NCBI GenBank assembly: GCA_903918885.1
Contig: CAIXFY010000050.1
Location: 1-64,000, forward strand
DNA: 64,000 nucleotides
Direction of reading: 5' to 3'
DNA from: an uncultured Verrucomicrobia subdivision 3 bacterium
GTDB lineage: Bacteria > Verrucomicrobiota > Verrucomicrobiia > Limisphaerales > UBA11358
Position 1 is the first letter of the stretch, and each line of letters starts with the position of its first letter. Of the stretch, positions 52,801-62,877 are shown in pieces. Under the pieces are notes generated by a model that saw only the letters and a program-made list of their open reading frames with translations, was not told the origin of the DNA and searched no databases. The position numbers were made by a program, and so were the translations under genes.

Positions 52801-53346
52801 ATGAAAACAATTTTGCTTTTGCTCGCCACCATGTCCGCCACGCTGTCGCTTCACGCCGCCGATTCCATTTACGACGTTCCGCTCAAGGACATTGACGGCA
52901 ACGCGACTTCGCTCAAGCCGTATCAGGGCAAGGTGCTGCTCATCGTCAATGTCGCGTCTAAATGCGGCAACACGCCGCAATACGCCGCGCTGGAGGCGGC
53001 CTACCAAAAATATCAGTCGCAGGGTCTCGTCGTCTGCGGTTTTCCGTGTAATCAATTTCACGCGCAGGAGCCGGGCAGCGCGGCAGAGATAAAGGAGTTT
53101 TGCACGAAGAAATACGGCGTCAGCTTTCCGATGTTCGACAAGCTTGAGGTCAACGGCCCGAACCGCCATCCGCTTTATGTTTTGCTCGCGGGCAAGGACT
53201 CGCCTTTTCCCGGCGACATCAAGTGGAACTTCGGCAAATTTCTCATCGGGCGCGACGGCAAGATTTTGAAACGCTTTGAACCGAAGGTGAAGCCGGACGC
53301 GCCGGAAGTCGTGCAAGCCATCGAAGCCGCGCTTGCGGCGAAGTGA
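52801..53346 (+). CDS. Glutathione peroxidase family thiol peroxidase, exported
   Basis: A 181-residue peroxidase reducing hydroperoxides. The start at 52801 gives a signal peptide (MKTILLLLATMSATLSLHAA), so it probably acts in the periplasm. The family core has LLIVNVASKCGNTPQY with Cys in the selenocysteine position, the FPCNQFHAQEPG motif, and KWNFGKFLIGRDG with the conserved Trp/Asn. In such Cys-type enzymes thioredoxin is often the true electron donor. A longer start at 52765 is less likely because it hides the signal sequence. Confidence 0.9.
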   Translation: MKTILLLLATMSATLSLHAADSIYDVPLKDIDGNATSLKPYQGKVLLIVNVASKCGNTPQYAALEAAYQKYQSQGLVVCGFPCNQFHAQEPGSAAEIKEFCTKKYGVSFPMFDKLEVNGPNRHPLYVLLAGKDSPFPGDIKWNFGKFLIGRDGKILKRFEPKVKPDAPEVVQAIEAALAAK

Positions 53347-53406
53347 ACGGAATTTTTGGCGGGACAAGTTGTTTCCAAACGGCGACGCACCTGCTAAACG
53401 TTTTTC

Positions 53407-53874
53407 ATGCGCGAGGAATTCATGCGCGAGGCTATCCGCCTCTCGCGGCTCAAAATGCAAACCGGGCAGGGCGGACCGTTCGGCGCGGTCATGGTGCGGC
53501 GTGGCCAAATCATTGCGCGCGGCTGGAACCGCGTGACCTCGGCCAACGACCCCACGGCGCACGCGGAGGTCATGGCTATCCGCGCGGCGTGCCGCAAGTT
53601 AAAAACTTTTCACCTTGCCGACTGCGAGCTTTACACCAGCTGCGAGCCGTGTCCGATGTGTCTCGCGGCGATTTATTGGGCGCGGTTGAAAAAAGTTTAT
53701 TACGGCAACTCGCGGCACGACGCGGCGAAAATCCATTTTGACGACGAATTGATTTATCGTGAGGTCGCGCGCCCGGTTTCCCGGCGGCTGATTGCGATGA
53801 AACAATTGCTGCGAGGCGAGGCGGGAAAAGTATTCTCCGAGTGGAAAGACAAGCTGGACAAGGTGGCCTATTGA
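53407..53874 (+). CDS. Nucleoside/base deaminase, guanine deaminase-like
   Basis: A 155-residue zinc deaminase of the cytidine/deoxycytidylate deaminase fold. The zinc site is TAHAEVMAI (His, catalytic Glu) and CEPCPMCLAAIYWA (two Cys). The close match to Bacillus GuaD-type features (GGPFGAVMV, NRVTSANDPTAHAE, KKVYYGNSRHDAAKIHFDDE) favours guanine to xanthine conversion; the tRNA deaminase TadA is less likely. It is followed by a terminator-like hairpin and then prs, both fitting purine metabolism. Confidence 0.87.
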   Translation: MREEFMREAIRLSRLKMQTGQGGPFGAVMVRRGQIIARGWNRVTSANDPTAHAEVMAIRAACRKLKTFHLADCELYTSCEPCPMCLAAIYWARLKKVYYGNSRHDAAKIHFDDELIYREVARPVSRRLIAMKQLLRGEAGKVFSEWKDKLDKVAY

Positions 53875-53943
53875 GTTGCCGGCGCGAAAGCAGATTCGTC
53901 TTGCGCGGGGCAGGGTGGTTGTTACGATTTTGTCACGATTCAT

Positions 53944-53968
53944 CCGCCGTCCGGCGGGTTTTCTTTTT
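53944..53968 (+). terminator. Probable terminator between the deaminase gene and prs
   Basis: Short GC-rich stem CCGCC-GTCC-GGCGG followed by GTTTTCTTTTTT, 70 bases after the deaminase stop. Confidence 0.7.
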
Positions 53969-53988
53969 TAACGAAATACTTTTATCCT

Positions 53989-54933
<945 letters not shown>

Positions 54934-55071
54934 GTTTCCTCAAATTCTTCGTTGACGAATGGTTCGCGGCTGATATATTTCGCGGCTCTGCGTTCGCCGG
55001 CGATTCCGTCGAGTGCGGAATTGTTGGGCGAGGCCGCAAACAGGCGGCTGTCCGCAAGAACAATTTACAAA

Positions 55072-55812
55072 ATGAAAACAGTCCCCTTGAAAGCGTTTCC
55101 GCGCTCCCTCGTGCAGCGCGGTGCAGTTAAAAAACTTCGCGCGTCCGGTCGCGTCCCCGCGACGATTTACGGTCGCCAAGCCAAACCCCAGAACCTTGAA
55201 GTCATTTATGACGACATCGCGGGTTTGCTCAAACACTCGGTTTCCGAAAATCTCCTCGTGGATTTGACGGTGGAGAACGACGTCCGCGCCAAGCGCCTCG
55301 CGCTCGTGCAGGAAATCCAACACCATCCGTTGAGCGCCAAGGTCATTCATCTTGATTTGCACGAAGTCGCGGAAAACGAAAAGATTACCATTTCTGTCCC
55401 CGTAGAAACAACCGGCGAAGCCGCCGGCGTAAAGGTCGGTGGCGGTTCGCTGACGCACGTCTTGCTGAAACTCAAGGTTCGTTCGCTGCCGAAAGATTTG
55501 CCCGAGCAGATCACCGTTGATGTGACGGCGCTGGAAATCGGCAAGTCCATTCACCTAGGCGACATTGCCGCGCCGTCGGGCGTGGAAATTTTGGGCGACA
55601 AGCATTTGACTGTCGTATCTGTCGCTGCTCCTCGCGCCGAAGAAGAAGTGGCAGCTACGACCACTGCAGCCGCCGGCGACGTCGAGATGACGAAGGAAAA
55701 GAAGGAAGACGGCACCGAAGGCGCCGCTCCCGCCGCCAAGGATGCGAAAGCCCCGGCGGGCGACAAGAAGGCCGATGCGAAAACGCCGACTGCCGACGCG
55801 AAGAAGAAATAA
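55072..55812 (+). CDS. rplY: 50S ribosomal protein L25, long (CTC) form
   Basis: Binds 5S rRNA. The start at 55072 (MKTVPLKAFPRSLVQRGAVK) is preferred over an in-frame extension 40 codons upstream. The 246-residue product has the N-terminal L25 domain (SGRVPATIYGR, LVQEIQHHPLSAKVIHLDL) and the beta-rich TL5/CTC domain (GVKVGGGSLTHVLLKLKVRS, AIDVT-like TVDVTALEIGKSIHLGDI). The last 50 or so residues are a Lys/Ala/Glu-rich tail not needed for the fold. It sits in the standard order prs-rplY-pth. Confidence 0.95.
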   Translation: MKTVPLKAFPRSLVQRGAVKKLRASGRVPATIYGRQAKPQNLEVIYDDIAGLLKHSVSENLLVDLTVENDVRAKRLALVQEIQHHPLSAKVIHLDLHEVAENEKITISVPVETTGEAAGVKVGGGSLTHVLLKLKVRSLPKDLPEQITVDVTALEIGKSIHLGDIAAPSGVEILGDKHLTVVSVAAPRAEEEVAATTTAAAGDVEMTKEKKEDGTEGAAPAAKDAKAPAGDKKADAKTPTADAKKK

Positions 55813-55839
55813 TTTACGCGGCGCAAGCCGCCACCGCGC

Positions 55840-56445
55840 ATGGAGCCGATGCACCTTATCGTGGGGCTGGGCAATCCCGGCGCGGATTACGCGAAGACGC
55901 GGCACAACGCCGGTTTTCTCCTCGTTGAGAAACTGGCGGAACAGTGGAAATCGATTTGGGCGAACGAACGCAAGTTTGTTTGTCGGCTGGCGAAGGCCGA
56001 GCGACACGGCAAAAAGGTTTTGCTGGCCGAGCCGCAGACGTTCATGAATTTGAGCGGCGAAGCCGTCGGGGCGCTGGTGAAGTATTACCAGTTGCCGTTG
56101 GAAAAAGTTTTGATTGTGGTGGACGATGCGGATTTGCCCTTCGGTGAAATCCGGTTGCGGCCGAGCGGCGGCAGCGGCGGGCATCACGGATTAGAATCCG
56201 TGGCGCAGCATCTCGGCTCGAAAGAATATGCGCGGTTGCGTATTGGCATCGGGCGGCAGGACGAGACACGGCAGATTTCCGGCTTTGTGCTGGGGAAATT
56301 TTCGGCGGAAGAAAACGCCGTGCTGGAAAAAGTTTTAGACCGGACGGTTGGCCAGATGGAATGCTGGTTGAGCGACGGTCTGCAAAAGGCGATGAGCCAA
56401 TTTAACGGAGTCGTGGACTCCAAAAACGAAGAAAAGAAAAAGTGA
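55840..56445 (+). CDS. pth: Peptidyl-tRNA hydrolase
   Basis: Frees tRNA from peptidyl-tRNA that drops off the ribosome. The 201-residue product has LIVGLGNPGADYAKTRHNAG with the conserved Asn and catalytic His, QTFMNLSGEAVG, and IVVDDADLPFGEIRLRPSGG followed by GSGGHHGLESV. The start may be 55840 or the second Met at 55849. Its stop overlaps the GTG start of rpsF by 4 bases. Confidence 0.96.
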   Translation: MEPMHLIVGLGNPGADYAKTRHNAGFLLVEKLAEQWKSIWANERKFVCRLAKAERHGKKVLLAEPQTFMNLSGEAVGALVKYYQLPLEKVLIVVDDADLPFGEIRLRPSGGSGGHHGLESVAQHLGSKEYARLRIGIGRQDETRQISGFVLGKFSAEENAVLEKVLDRTVGQMECWLSDGLQKAMSQFNGVVDSKNEEKKK

Positions 56446-56747
56446 AACGATACGAAGGTCTGTTCATCCTGAACCTGGCGGGACGCGAAGAGGGCGTGAG
56501 TGACGCCCTCGACAAGATTTCCAAGGAAATCACCACCGCCGGCGGCAAAATCGAAACCGTCCAAAAGATGGAGAAGAAGGCTTTTGCCCGCATCGCGGAC
56601 AAGCGCCACAACTCCGGCTTCTACGCGAACGTCATTTTCAACGCCGCGCCCGCCGTGGTTGCGGCGCTGCAAACCAAGTTCAAATTGAACCCGGACGTCT
56701 TCCGCGTGCTCTTCACCGACTCGCCGGAACCGAAGCCCGCGAAATAA
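56442..56747 (+). CDS. rpsF: 30S ribosomal protein S6
   Basis: Small-subunit protein that pairs with S18 on the platform. The 101-residue product starts at GTG overlapping the pth stop (GTGA). It has the family opening MKRYEGLFILNL, the helix DALDKISKEITTAGGKIETV, and the late strand block FRVLFTDSPEP. It lies directly before ssb. The S18 gene that normally follows ssb is absent here. Confidence 0.94.
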   Translation: MKRYEGLFILNLAGREEGVSDALDKISKEITTAGGKIETVQKMEKKAFARIADKRHNSGFYANVIFNAAPAVVAALQTKFKLNPDVFRVLFTDSPEPKPAK

Positions 56748-56761
56748 TTCGCGCCGATTTT

Positions 56762-57223
56762 ATGGCCAGCTTCAACAAAGTCATCCTGATGGGCAACCTG
56801 ACGCGCGATCCCGAGCTGCGCTATACGCCCAAGGGGACGGCCATTGCCAAGATTGGCCTCGCGGTCAACCGCGTCTGGACTAACGAAGCCGGCGAAAAGA
56901 AGGAAGAAGTTACTTTCATTGACGTGGATATTTTTGGCCGCACCGCCGAAAACGTCGGTCAATACATGCGCAAAGGCCGTCCGATTATGGTCGAAGGCCG
57001 TCTCAAGCTCGATCAATGGGACGACAAGACCACCGGCGCGAAGCGCAGCAAGCTCGGCGTGATTGCTGAAACTGTTCAATTTCTCGGCAGCGCTCCCGGT
57101 GCCGGTGAAGGTGGTGCGGCTCCGGCCGCGCCGCGTGCCGCCCGTCCGGCGGCTCCCGCTGCGCCTGCGGGCGAACCCGTTGAAGGCGATGGTCCGCCCG
57201 AAAGCGACGACGTTCCGTTCTGA
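56762..57223 (+). CDS. ssb: Single-stranded DNA-binding protein
   Basis: Coats single-stranded DNA during replication and repair. The 153-residue product has an OB-fold (residues about 1-108; ASFNKVILMGNLTRDPELRY, TFIDVDIFGRTAENVGQYMR, GRPIMVEGRLKLDQWDDK), an Ala/Pro-rich flexible linker, and the acidic tip ESDDVPF that recruits partner proteins. It sits between rpsF and rplI. Confidence 0.96.
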   Translation: MASFNKVILMGNLTRDPELRYTPKGTAIAKIGLAVNRVWTNEAGEKKEEVTFIDVDIFGRTAENVGQYMRKGRPIMVEGRLKLDQWDDKTTGAKRSKLGVIAETVQFLGSAPGAGEGGAAPAAPRAARPAAPAAPAGEPVEGDGPPESDDVPF

Positions 57224-57252
57224 TTTTATTAACCCGTAATTAAAATTTTTGT

Positions 57253-57864
57253 ATGGCAAAAACTGAAGTTATCCTCACTCACAACATCGTCGGCCTCGGC
57301 GGTGAATCCGACCAGGTCCGCGTCGCCGCCGGTTTCGCGCGCAACTATCTTTTCCCGCAGCGCCTCGCCATTCCAGTGACCTCGGCGAACAAGCGCCATC
57401 TGGAAGCGCTCAAGCAGAAGCGCGCCGAGCGCGAAGCGCATGAGTTCAACCACATGACCGATCTCGCCAAGGCGTTGCAGAAGCTCGTCTGCATCATCAA
57501 GGTCAAGACCGGCGACGACGGCAAGCTGTTCGGCTCCGTCACCAACGGCACGATTGCCGACGAACTCAAGCACCAGTTCGACATCGCGCTCGACAAGAAG
57601 AAAATCAAACTCGAACAGTCCATCCGCACGCTGGGCGAATTTGAAGTGGAATTGAATTTGCACGCCGAAGTCAAAGGCACGCTCAAAGTGCGCGTGGAAA
57701 GCACCACGCCCATCGCGGCGCCGCCGACGGCGCCCGTGGACGAAAAGCCCCGCACCGAAAAGCGCGGCCGCGTGGATCGTTCCGTGCAGAAGGTCATCAC
57801 GGACGAGTCCAAGCCCAAGGTGGAACGCAAGCCCAAGGCCGAGAAGAAGGCCAAGGCGGAATAA
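57253..57864 (+). CDS. rplI: 50S ribosomal protein L9 with C-terminal extension
   Basis: Large-subunit protein bridging neighbouring ribosomes. The first 150 residues are standard L9: the N-terminal KTEVILTHNIVGLGGESDQV, the helix connector with VAAGFARNYLFPQRLAIPVT, and the C-terminal domain TGDDGKLFGSVTNGTIADEL. The 203-residue length exceeds the usual 148-150; the extra 50 residues are rich in Lys, Pro, Glu and Arg. A strong terminator follows within 15 bases. Confidence 0.95.
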   Translation: MAKTEVILTHNIVGLGGESDQVRVAAGFARNYLFPQRLAIPVTSANKRHLEALKQKRAEREAHEFNHMTDLAKALQKLVCIIKVKTGDDGKLFGSVTNGTIADELKHQFDIALDKKKIKLEQSIRTLGEFEVELNLHAEVKGTLKVRVESTTPIAAPPTAPVDEKPRTEKRGRVDRSVQKVITDESKPKVERKPKAEKKAKAE

Positions 57865-57876
57865 AACACTTCAAAC

Positions 57877-57910
57877 AAAAAAGCCACGGAAAATTTTCCG
57901 TGGCTTTTTT
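57877..57910. terminator. Rho-independent terminator after rplI
   Basis: Perfect 34-bp palindrome: AAAAAAGCCACGGAAAA followed directly by its complement, ending in a T run. It closes the rplY-pth-rpsF-ssb-rplI string. Confidence 0.92.
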
Positions 57911-57997
57911 GTTTTTCACCGCCACAGGTTCATGATTTGCCATTGATAAATCTTGCCTTTGGCTGGTGATTCCCTAAATTGTCCGACCGATTTTATT

Positions 57998-58315
57998 ATG
58001 CAACTCAACTCGTTTCCCGTCACTTTGGCGCAAGCCGCGCCGGCTGCCCAGCAAAACCCCGTCATGGCCTTCATGCCGATGATTTTGTTGGTAGTGGTTT
58101 TCTATTTCATCCTCATCCGCCCGCAGCAGAAGCGCGCCAAGGAGCAGAAGAAATTGCTCGAAGCCCTCAAGTCCGGCGATAAGGTGGTCACCGCCGCCGG
58201 GATTATCGGCGAAGTCGTCACGGTCAAGGACAAGACGGTCTCGCTGCGTTCCGGCGACGCCAAGTTTGAAGTCACCAAGGAATCCGTTGTCGCCATTACC
58301 GAACCCAAAGCCTGA
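57998..58315 (+). CDS. yajC: Preprotein translocase subunit YajC
   Basis: Small inner-membrane accessory of SecDF. The start at 57998 (MQLNSFPVTLAQAAPAAQQN) gives 105 residues; the in-frame extension of 15 codons upstream is unsupported. A single membrane helix (FMPMILLVVVFYFILIRPQQ) is followed by KRAKEQKKLLEALKSGDKVV and the TAAGIIGEVV segment typical of YajC. It is 6 bases before secDF, the conserved arrangement. Confidence 0.94.
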   Translation: MQLNSFPVTLAQAAPAAQQNPVMAFMPMILLVVVFYFILIRPQQKRAKEQKKLLEALKSGDKVVTAAGIIGEVVTVKDKTVSLRSGDAKFEVTKESVVAITEPKA

Positions 58316-58321
58316 CCGATC

Positions 58322-60826
58322 ATGAAGCAAAATAATCTCGGACGTTTTCTCCTCGTCATCGCCATCATCGTCTGGTCGGTATTTGAAGTCTATCCGCCGA
58401 CCTCGCGGGACTTGGTGAAGGAATTTTCCCGCCGCGCGCAAAGCCAGGACGCCGCGTTCAAATCCATTCTCGCGCAGACCGCCGCTTTGCAGAAGGCTGG
58501 CACGAACGAATTCGCCGCGCTCCAGCTCGCGACCGGCACAAACGAATTGCAGAAATACTTTCCGTTTTACCCCGGCGCGGCGAACCAGATTCACCCGAAT
58601 CTTTTCATCCTGAATAAACTTCAGCGCGACGCCGCTGGCAAAATCAAATTAGGTTTAGATTTGCAGGGCGGCACGTCGTTCCTCGTCGAGATGGACACGA
58701 CCAAGCTCGCCAATACCAATGAAACCGGCAGCGCGCTGTCGCAGGCCATCGAAGTGTTACGCAAGCGCATTGACCGTTTCGGCGTGGCCGAACCGGTGAT
58801 CCAATCCGCCGGTGGCAACCGCATTTTGATCCAATTGCCCGGCCTTTCGCAGGCCGACAAGGACAGCGCCAAGCAGCAGATTCAGCGGACCGCGTATCTC
58901 GAATTCCGCATGGTGCTCGACAACAGCGACGAAATCATCAAGAGCGGTGAGCCGATTCCGCATGGCTACGAATTACTGAAGCATGTCGAGCAAATGGCTA
59001 ACAACCAGACGCGCCTCGAACAAGTCATCGTCAAGAAGAAGGCGGAAAACGGCCTTGCCGGCGACATCATCGCGAACGCCGGGGTTAATCGCGGCAACCT
59101 AGGTGAACCGCAGATTGACTTCGAACTCACCGATGCCGGTGCGAAACGCTTTGGCGAAACGACGCGCGAAAATATCGGCCACCGCATGGCCATCGTGCTG
59201 GACGGTGAACTGTATTCCGCGCCGAACATCCAGAGCGCGATTGAAACCGGACGCGGCCAAATCACTGGCACTTATACCCCGGAAGCGGCGATGGAACTGG
59301 CGAACGTTCTCCAGAACCCGCTGAAGGCGCCCTTGAAAATCGTTTATTCCAGCGACGTCGGCGCGACGCTCGGCAAGGACTCCATCGCCAGCGGCATCAA
59401 GGCCTCGATCGCCGGCGTGGCGTTCGTCTCCGCATTCATGCTGGTTTATTATTTGTTCGCCGGTCTCGCTGCGAACGTAGCACTGGTGACGAATATCATC
59501 ATTTTGCTTGGCGTCATGTGCTCCATCGGCACGACCTTCACCTTGCCCGGCATCGCGGGCGGCGTGCTGACCGTCGGCATGGCGGTAGACGCGAATGTTC
59601 TGATTTACGAACGCATCCGCGAGGAGCTTGCGAAGGGCAAATCCCTGCGCGGCGCGATTGACGCCGGTTATGCCCGCGCGTTCGGGACGATTTTCGACTC
59701 GCACGTCACCACGCTGATTTCGTCCATCATTTTGATTTTCATGGGCACGGGCGAAATCAAGGGTTTCGGCGTGACGCTGACCATCGGCGTGGCCGCGAGC
59801 TTGTTCACCGCGCTCGTCGTGACGCGGCTTATCTTCAACTTCATGATTGATCGGAACATCATGAAAACGATGCCGATGCTGCACCTCATCCGCAGCGCGA
59901 AAATGGATTTCATGAGCGTCGCGAAACCGCTGTTCGTCGTCACCTGGCTGTTTGTCATCGGCTCGCTGGCGTTCGGCGTCACGCGCGGCGACAAGCTGTT
60001 CGGCGTGGATTTCCTTGGCGGCGACAGCACGACGTTCAGCTATGCGCAGAAGTTTGATGAGAAAGACATCCGCGCCGCGCTGGCGACCGTCGGCGAAAAG
60101 GACGCGCAGATTCAGTATCAAAAGGGCGACAGCACCGAGACCCTGCGCATCACCACCTCCAGCGGTTCTTCGGAAAAAGTCGAGGCGTTGCTGAAGGAAA
60201 AACTACCGGAAGCAAAATTGATTTCCATCGGCCGTCAGCAGGTCGGCGCGACGCTCGGCAAAGAAATTCAGCAATCCGCCATCGTCGCCTCGCTGCTCGC
60301 GATGTTCGGCATTCTCGTTTATGTCGCGTTCCGCTATGAATTCTCCTTCGCCGTGGCCGCCGTTATCGCTGTGTTGCACGACGTGCTGTTCGCCATCGGC
60401 GCGTATTGTATCGCGAACGAAATTTCCGGCCGCCAGTTCAACGCCACAGTCGTCGCGGCGGTGCTGACCATCATCGGTTTCTCCATCAACGACAAGATCG
60501 TTATCTTCGACCGCATCCGCGAGCAGTTGAAGCTCGGCGTGCGTGGCTCTTTCCGCGACATCATCAACATGTCGCTCAACCAGACGCTGAGCCGCACGAT
60601 CATCACCAGCGGCACGGTGCTCATCGCCACGGCGTCGCTCTACTGGTTCGGTGGCGGCGTCATCAACGACTTCGCATTCACCTTCCTGATCGGCATCATC
60701 GTCGGCACTTACTCTTCCATCTACATCGCGAGCGTCATCGTGCTGTGGTGGCACAAGGGCGAACGCCCGACCATCGGCGGTTCCGGCGTGACGGTGCAAA
60801 ACGCGCCGACGGCGAAGGTTGAATAA
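58322..60826 (+). CDS. secDF: Protein translocase subunits SecD and SecF, fused
   Basis: Proton-driven accessory of the Sec channel that pulls exported proteins out. The 834-residue single chain combines SecD (about 1-520: first membrane helix, LGLDLQGGTSFLVEMD, the large periplasmic domain with AVVLDG-like MAIVLDGELYSAPNI, and the helix bundle with GGVLTVGMAVDANVLIYERI) with SecF (about 535-834: KLFGVDFLGGDSTTFSYAQ, VVAAVLTIIGFSINDKIVIF). About twelve membrane helices are expected. The fusion is known from several phyla. It is preceded by yajC and followed by a terminator. Confidence 0.96.
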   Translation: MKQNNLGRFLLVIAIIVWSVFEVYPPTSRDLVKEFSRRAQSQDAAFKSILAQTAALQKAGTNEFAALQLATGTNELQKYFPFYPGAANQIHPNLFILNKLQRDAAGKIKLGLDLQGGTSFLVEMDTTKLANTNETGSALSQAIEVLRKRIDRFGVAEPVIQSAGGNRILIQLPGLSQADKDSAKQQIQRTAYLEFRMVLDNSDEIIKSGEPIPHGYELLKHVEQMANNQTRLEQVIVKKKAENGLAGDIIANAGVNRGNLGEPQIDFELTDAGAKRFGETTRENIGHRMAIVLDGELYSAPNIQSAIETGRGQITGTYTPEAAMELANVLQNPLKAPLKIVYSSDVGATLGKDSIASGIKASIAGVAFVSAFMLVYYLFAGLAANVALVTNIIILLGVMCSIGTTFTLPGIAGGVLTVGMAVDANVLIYERIREELAKGKSLRGAIDAGYARAFGTIFDSHVTTLISSIILIFMGTGEIKGFGVTLTIGVAASLFTALVVTRLIFNFMIDRNIMKTMPMLHLIRSAKMDFMSVAKPLFVVTWLFVIGSLAFGVTRGDKLFGVDFLGGDSTTFSYAQKFDEKDIRAALATVGEKDAQIQYQKGDSTETLRITTSSGSSEKVEALLKEKLPEAKLISIGRQQVGATLGKEIQQSAIVASLLAMFGILVYVAFRYEFSFAVAAVIAVLHDVLFAIGAYCIANEISGRQFNATVVAAVLTIIGFSINDKIVIFDRIREQLKLGVRGSFRDIINMSLNQTLSRTIITSGTVLIATASLYWFGGGVINDFAFTFLIGIIVGTYSSIYIASVIVLWWHKGERPTIGGSGVTVQNAPTAKVE

Positions 60827-60845
60827 TTATCTGATTGTGAATTTT

Positions 60846-60885
60846 AAATCGTTGCATCGGAAACGGTGCGACGATTTAATTTTTT
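60846..60885 (+). terminator. Terminator after secDF
   Basis: AAATCGTTGCATCG pairs with CGGTGCGACGATTT (two G-T pairs) around a GAAA loop, followed by AATTTTTT, 20 bases after the secDF stop. Confidence 0.8.
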
Positions 60886-60942
60886 GGACGCGCAACGATT
60901 GGGTTTGCAGTCGGCGCGCAAATCGTAAATCGTAAATCGCAA

Positions 60943-61905
60943 ATGACCGCCATCACGCCTTGGCACTGGGCCGGTTTCATCCTGTTCGTCCTCGCCTGCA
61001 TCGCGGTGGACATGGGCGCGTTCAACAAGACCGCCCGCACCGTGACCTTTCGCGAGGCGCTCGCCTGGAGCGTCATCTGGTTTTTGCTCGCGATGGGTTT
61101 TGGCGGGCTGCTGCTGGCCTTTCGAGGACACGAAGAAGCCACGGAATTCGTCACCGGCTATCTGATTGAACTGTCGCTTTCCACCGACAACATCCTCGTC
61201 ATCGCGCTGATTTTTGCCGCGTTTCACATCCCGCCTGAATTCCAGCGGCGCGTGCTCGTCTGGGGCATTCTGGGCGCGCTCGTCATGCGCGGCGCGATGA
61301 TCGGCGTCGGCGCGGTGCTGGTGCAGCATTTCAGTTGGGTGCTTTACGTCTTCGGCGTTTTCCTCGTCATCACCGGCGCGAAAATGTTTTTCGCCAAGCC
61401 CGAAGCCGTCGAGCCGGAACACAATCCCGTCATCCGTTTCGCGCGAAAGCTTTTTCCCATTTCTCCCAAATTGGATGGCCAATATTTTTTTACCCGGCTG
61501 AATGGCCGGCTAGCGCTGACGCCGCTCGCGCTCGTGTTGCTGCTGGTCGAGACCACCGATTTGATTTTCGCCGTGGATTCCGTGCCCGCCGTCTTTGCCG
61601 TCACGCAAAAGGCCTTCATCGTCTTCACTTCGAACGTCTTTGCCATTCTCGGTCTGCGCTCGCTGTATTTCCTGCTCGCTGGCGCGCTCGGCCTGTTTCG
61701 TTATCTCAAGGCCGGCCTTTCCGTCGTGCTGGTTTTTGTCGGCGCGAAAATGCTGCTCGACCCGCACGACCATGCACCGCAATGGTTTCAGTGCAAAATT
61801 CCGACGGTCACCTCGCTGCTCGTTGTCGCCGCGATTTTGGCCATCGCCATTTCGCTCTCCATCACCGCCGCCCGCCGGGAAAAAGTTGCGGTTAGGAGTA
61901 GGTGA
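60943..61905 (+). CDS. TerC/Alx-family integral membrane protein
   Basis: A 320-residue inner-membrane protein with about nine helices. Family landmarks are the acidic membrane motifs in LIELSLSTDNILVIALIFAA and LLVETTDLIFAVDSVPAVFA, together with SNVFAILGLRSLYFLLAG and GAKMLLDPH. TerC/Alx proteins are linked to manganese export or metal loading of exported enzymes. No yybP-ykoY-type riboswitch is visible upstream; the leader contains AAATCGT direct repeats instead. The precise ion is not shown by sequence. Confidence 0.93.
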   Translation: MTAITPWHWAGFILFVLACIAVDMGAFNKTARTVTFREALAWSVIWFLLAMGFGGLLLAFRGHEEATEFVTGYLIELSLSTDNILVIALIFAAFHIPPEFQRRVLVWGILGALVMRGAMIGVGAVLVQHFSWVLYVFGVFLVITGAKMFFAKPEAVEPEHNPVIRFARKLFPISPKLDGQYFFTRLNGRLALTPLALVLLLVETTDLIFAVDSVPAVFAVTQKAFIVFTSNVFAILGLRSLYFLLAGALGLFRYLKAGLSVVLVFVGAKMLLDPHDHAPQWFQCKIPTVTSLLVVAAILAIAISLSITAARREKVAVRSR

Positions 61906-61989
61906 GAAACGGTTGGGGAAATTTCTAAAACCGCGATTGTTGTTTTGAAAATCTCTGTCCATCTATGTTAATCTGCGGCTTGAAATTTC

Positions 61990-62877
61990 GTGACAACGAC
62001 TGAAATAAAATCCCGCCCACGTTTGCCGGAATGGCTGCGCATCAAGCTGCCCACGTCCGACACGTTTTCGCAGACGCGCAACCTGCTGGACGAACTCAAG
62101 CTGCACACTGTCTGCGAGAGCGCCAAGTGCCCGAACCATTGGGAATGCTGGGCGAAAGGCACGGCGACCTTCATGATTGCCGGCGACCGCTGCACGCGTG
62201 CCTGCGGCTTCTGCGCCGTGGCCACCGCCAAGCCGCTGCCGCTGGAGGCCGACGAGCCGCTGCGTGTGGCCGAGGCGACGCGCCGGATGAAATTGAAGCA
62301 CGTCGTCATCACCGCCGTCGCGCGCGACGATATGCCGGACGGCGGCGCGGAACATTTTCGCCAGACGATTGAAAAGGTGCGCGAACTGAATCCGGGAATC
62401 GTAATTGAAGTGCTCGTGCCGGATTTTCAAGACAGCGACGCTTCGATTGAAAATGTTTTGTCGGCGAATCCGCAAATCTTCAACCACAATCTTGAAACCG
62501 TGCGGCGACTGACACCGGAAGTGCGCCATCGCGCGACTTACGACCGTTCGTTGAGCGTGCTGAAAAAGGTGAAGGACAAACGTGGCAAGACCGTTTTCAC
62601 CAAGTCCGGGATGATGCTCGGTTTGGGCGAACACGAAGCAGAAGTGTTGGAAGCCATGCGCGATTTGCGCGCGGCGGGCTGTGATATTCTCACGCTTGGC
62701 CAGTATCTACAGCCGACATTGAAACATTTGGCGATGGCGGAATTCATCCCGCCGGCAAAGTTTGCGGAATACAAAGTGCGGGCCGAAGAAATGGGTTTTG
62801 TCCACGTCGCGAGCGGGCCGCTGGTGCGCAGCTCGTATCACGCGGATGAGTTTGGTGCGGCGTCAGCGACTTGTTAA
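61990..62877 (+). CDS. lipA: Lipoyl synthase
   Basis: Radical SAM enzyme inserting two sulfurs into octanoyl chains to make lipoate. The 295-residue product, starting at GTG 61990, has both iron-sulfur motifs: CESAKCPNHWEC (C42, C47, C53; auxiliary cluster) and CTRACGFC (C68, C72, C75; SAM cluster). The C-terminal RSSYHA with the Ser ligand, and TKSGMMLGLGE, are also present. It overlaps the convergent acetyltransferase gene by 15 bases at the 3' end. No lipB is nearby. Confidence 0.97.
   Translation: MTTTEIKSRPRLPEWLRIKLPTSDTFSQTRNLLDELKLHTVCESAKCPNHWECWAKGTATFMIAGDRCTRACGFCAVATAKPLPLEADEPLRVAEATRRMKLKHVVITAVARDDMPDGGAEHFRQTIEKVRELNPGIVIEVLVPDFQDSDASIENVLSANPQIFNHNLETVRRLTPEVRHRATYDRSLSVLKKVKDKRGKTVFTKSGMMLGLGEHEAEVLEAMRDLRAAGCDILTLGQYLQPTLKHLAMAEFIPPAKFAEYKVRAEEMGFVHVASGPLVRSSYHADEFGAASATC

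Noticed and set aside
60886-60942. Possible yybP-ykoY manganese riboswitch before the TerC-family gene
   Set aside because: The spacer is short and holds only AAATCGT direct repeats; none of the conserved riboswitch loop sequences is present.
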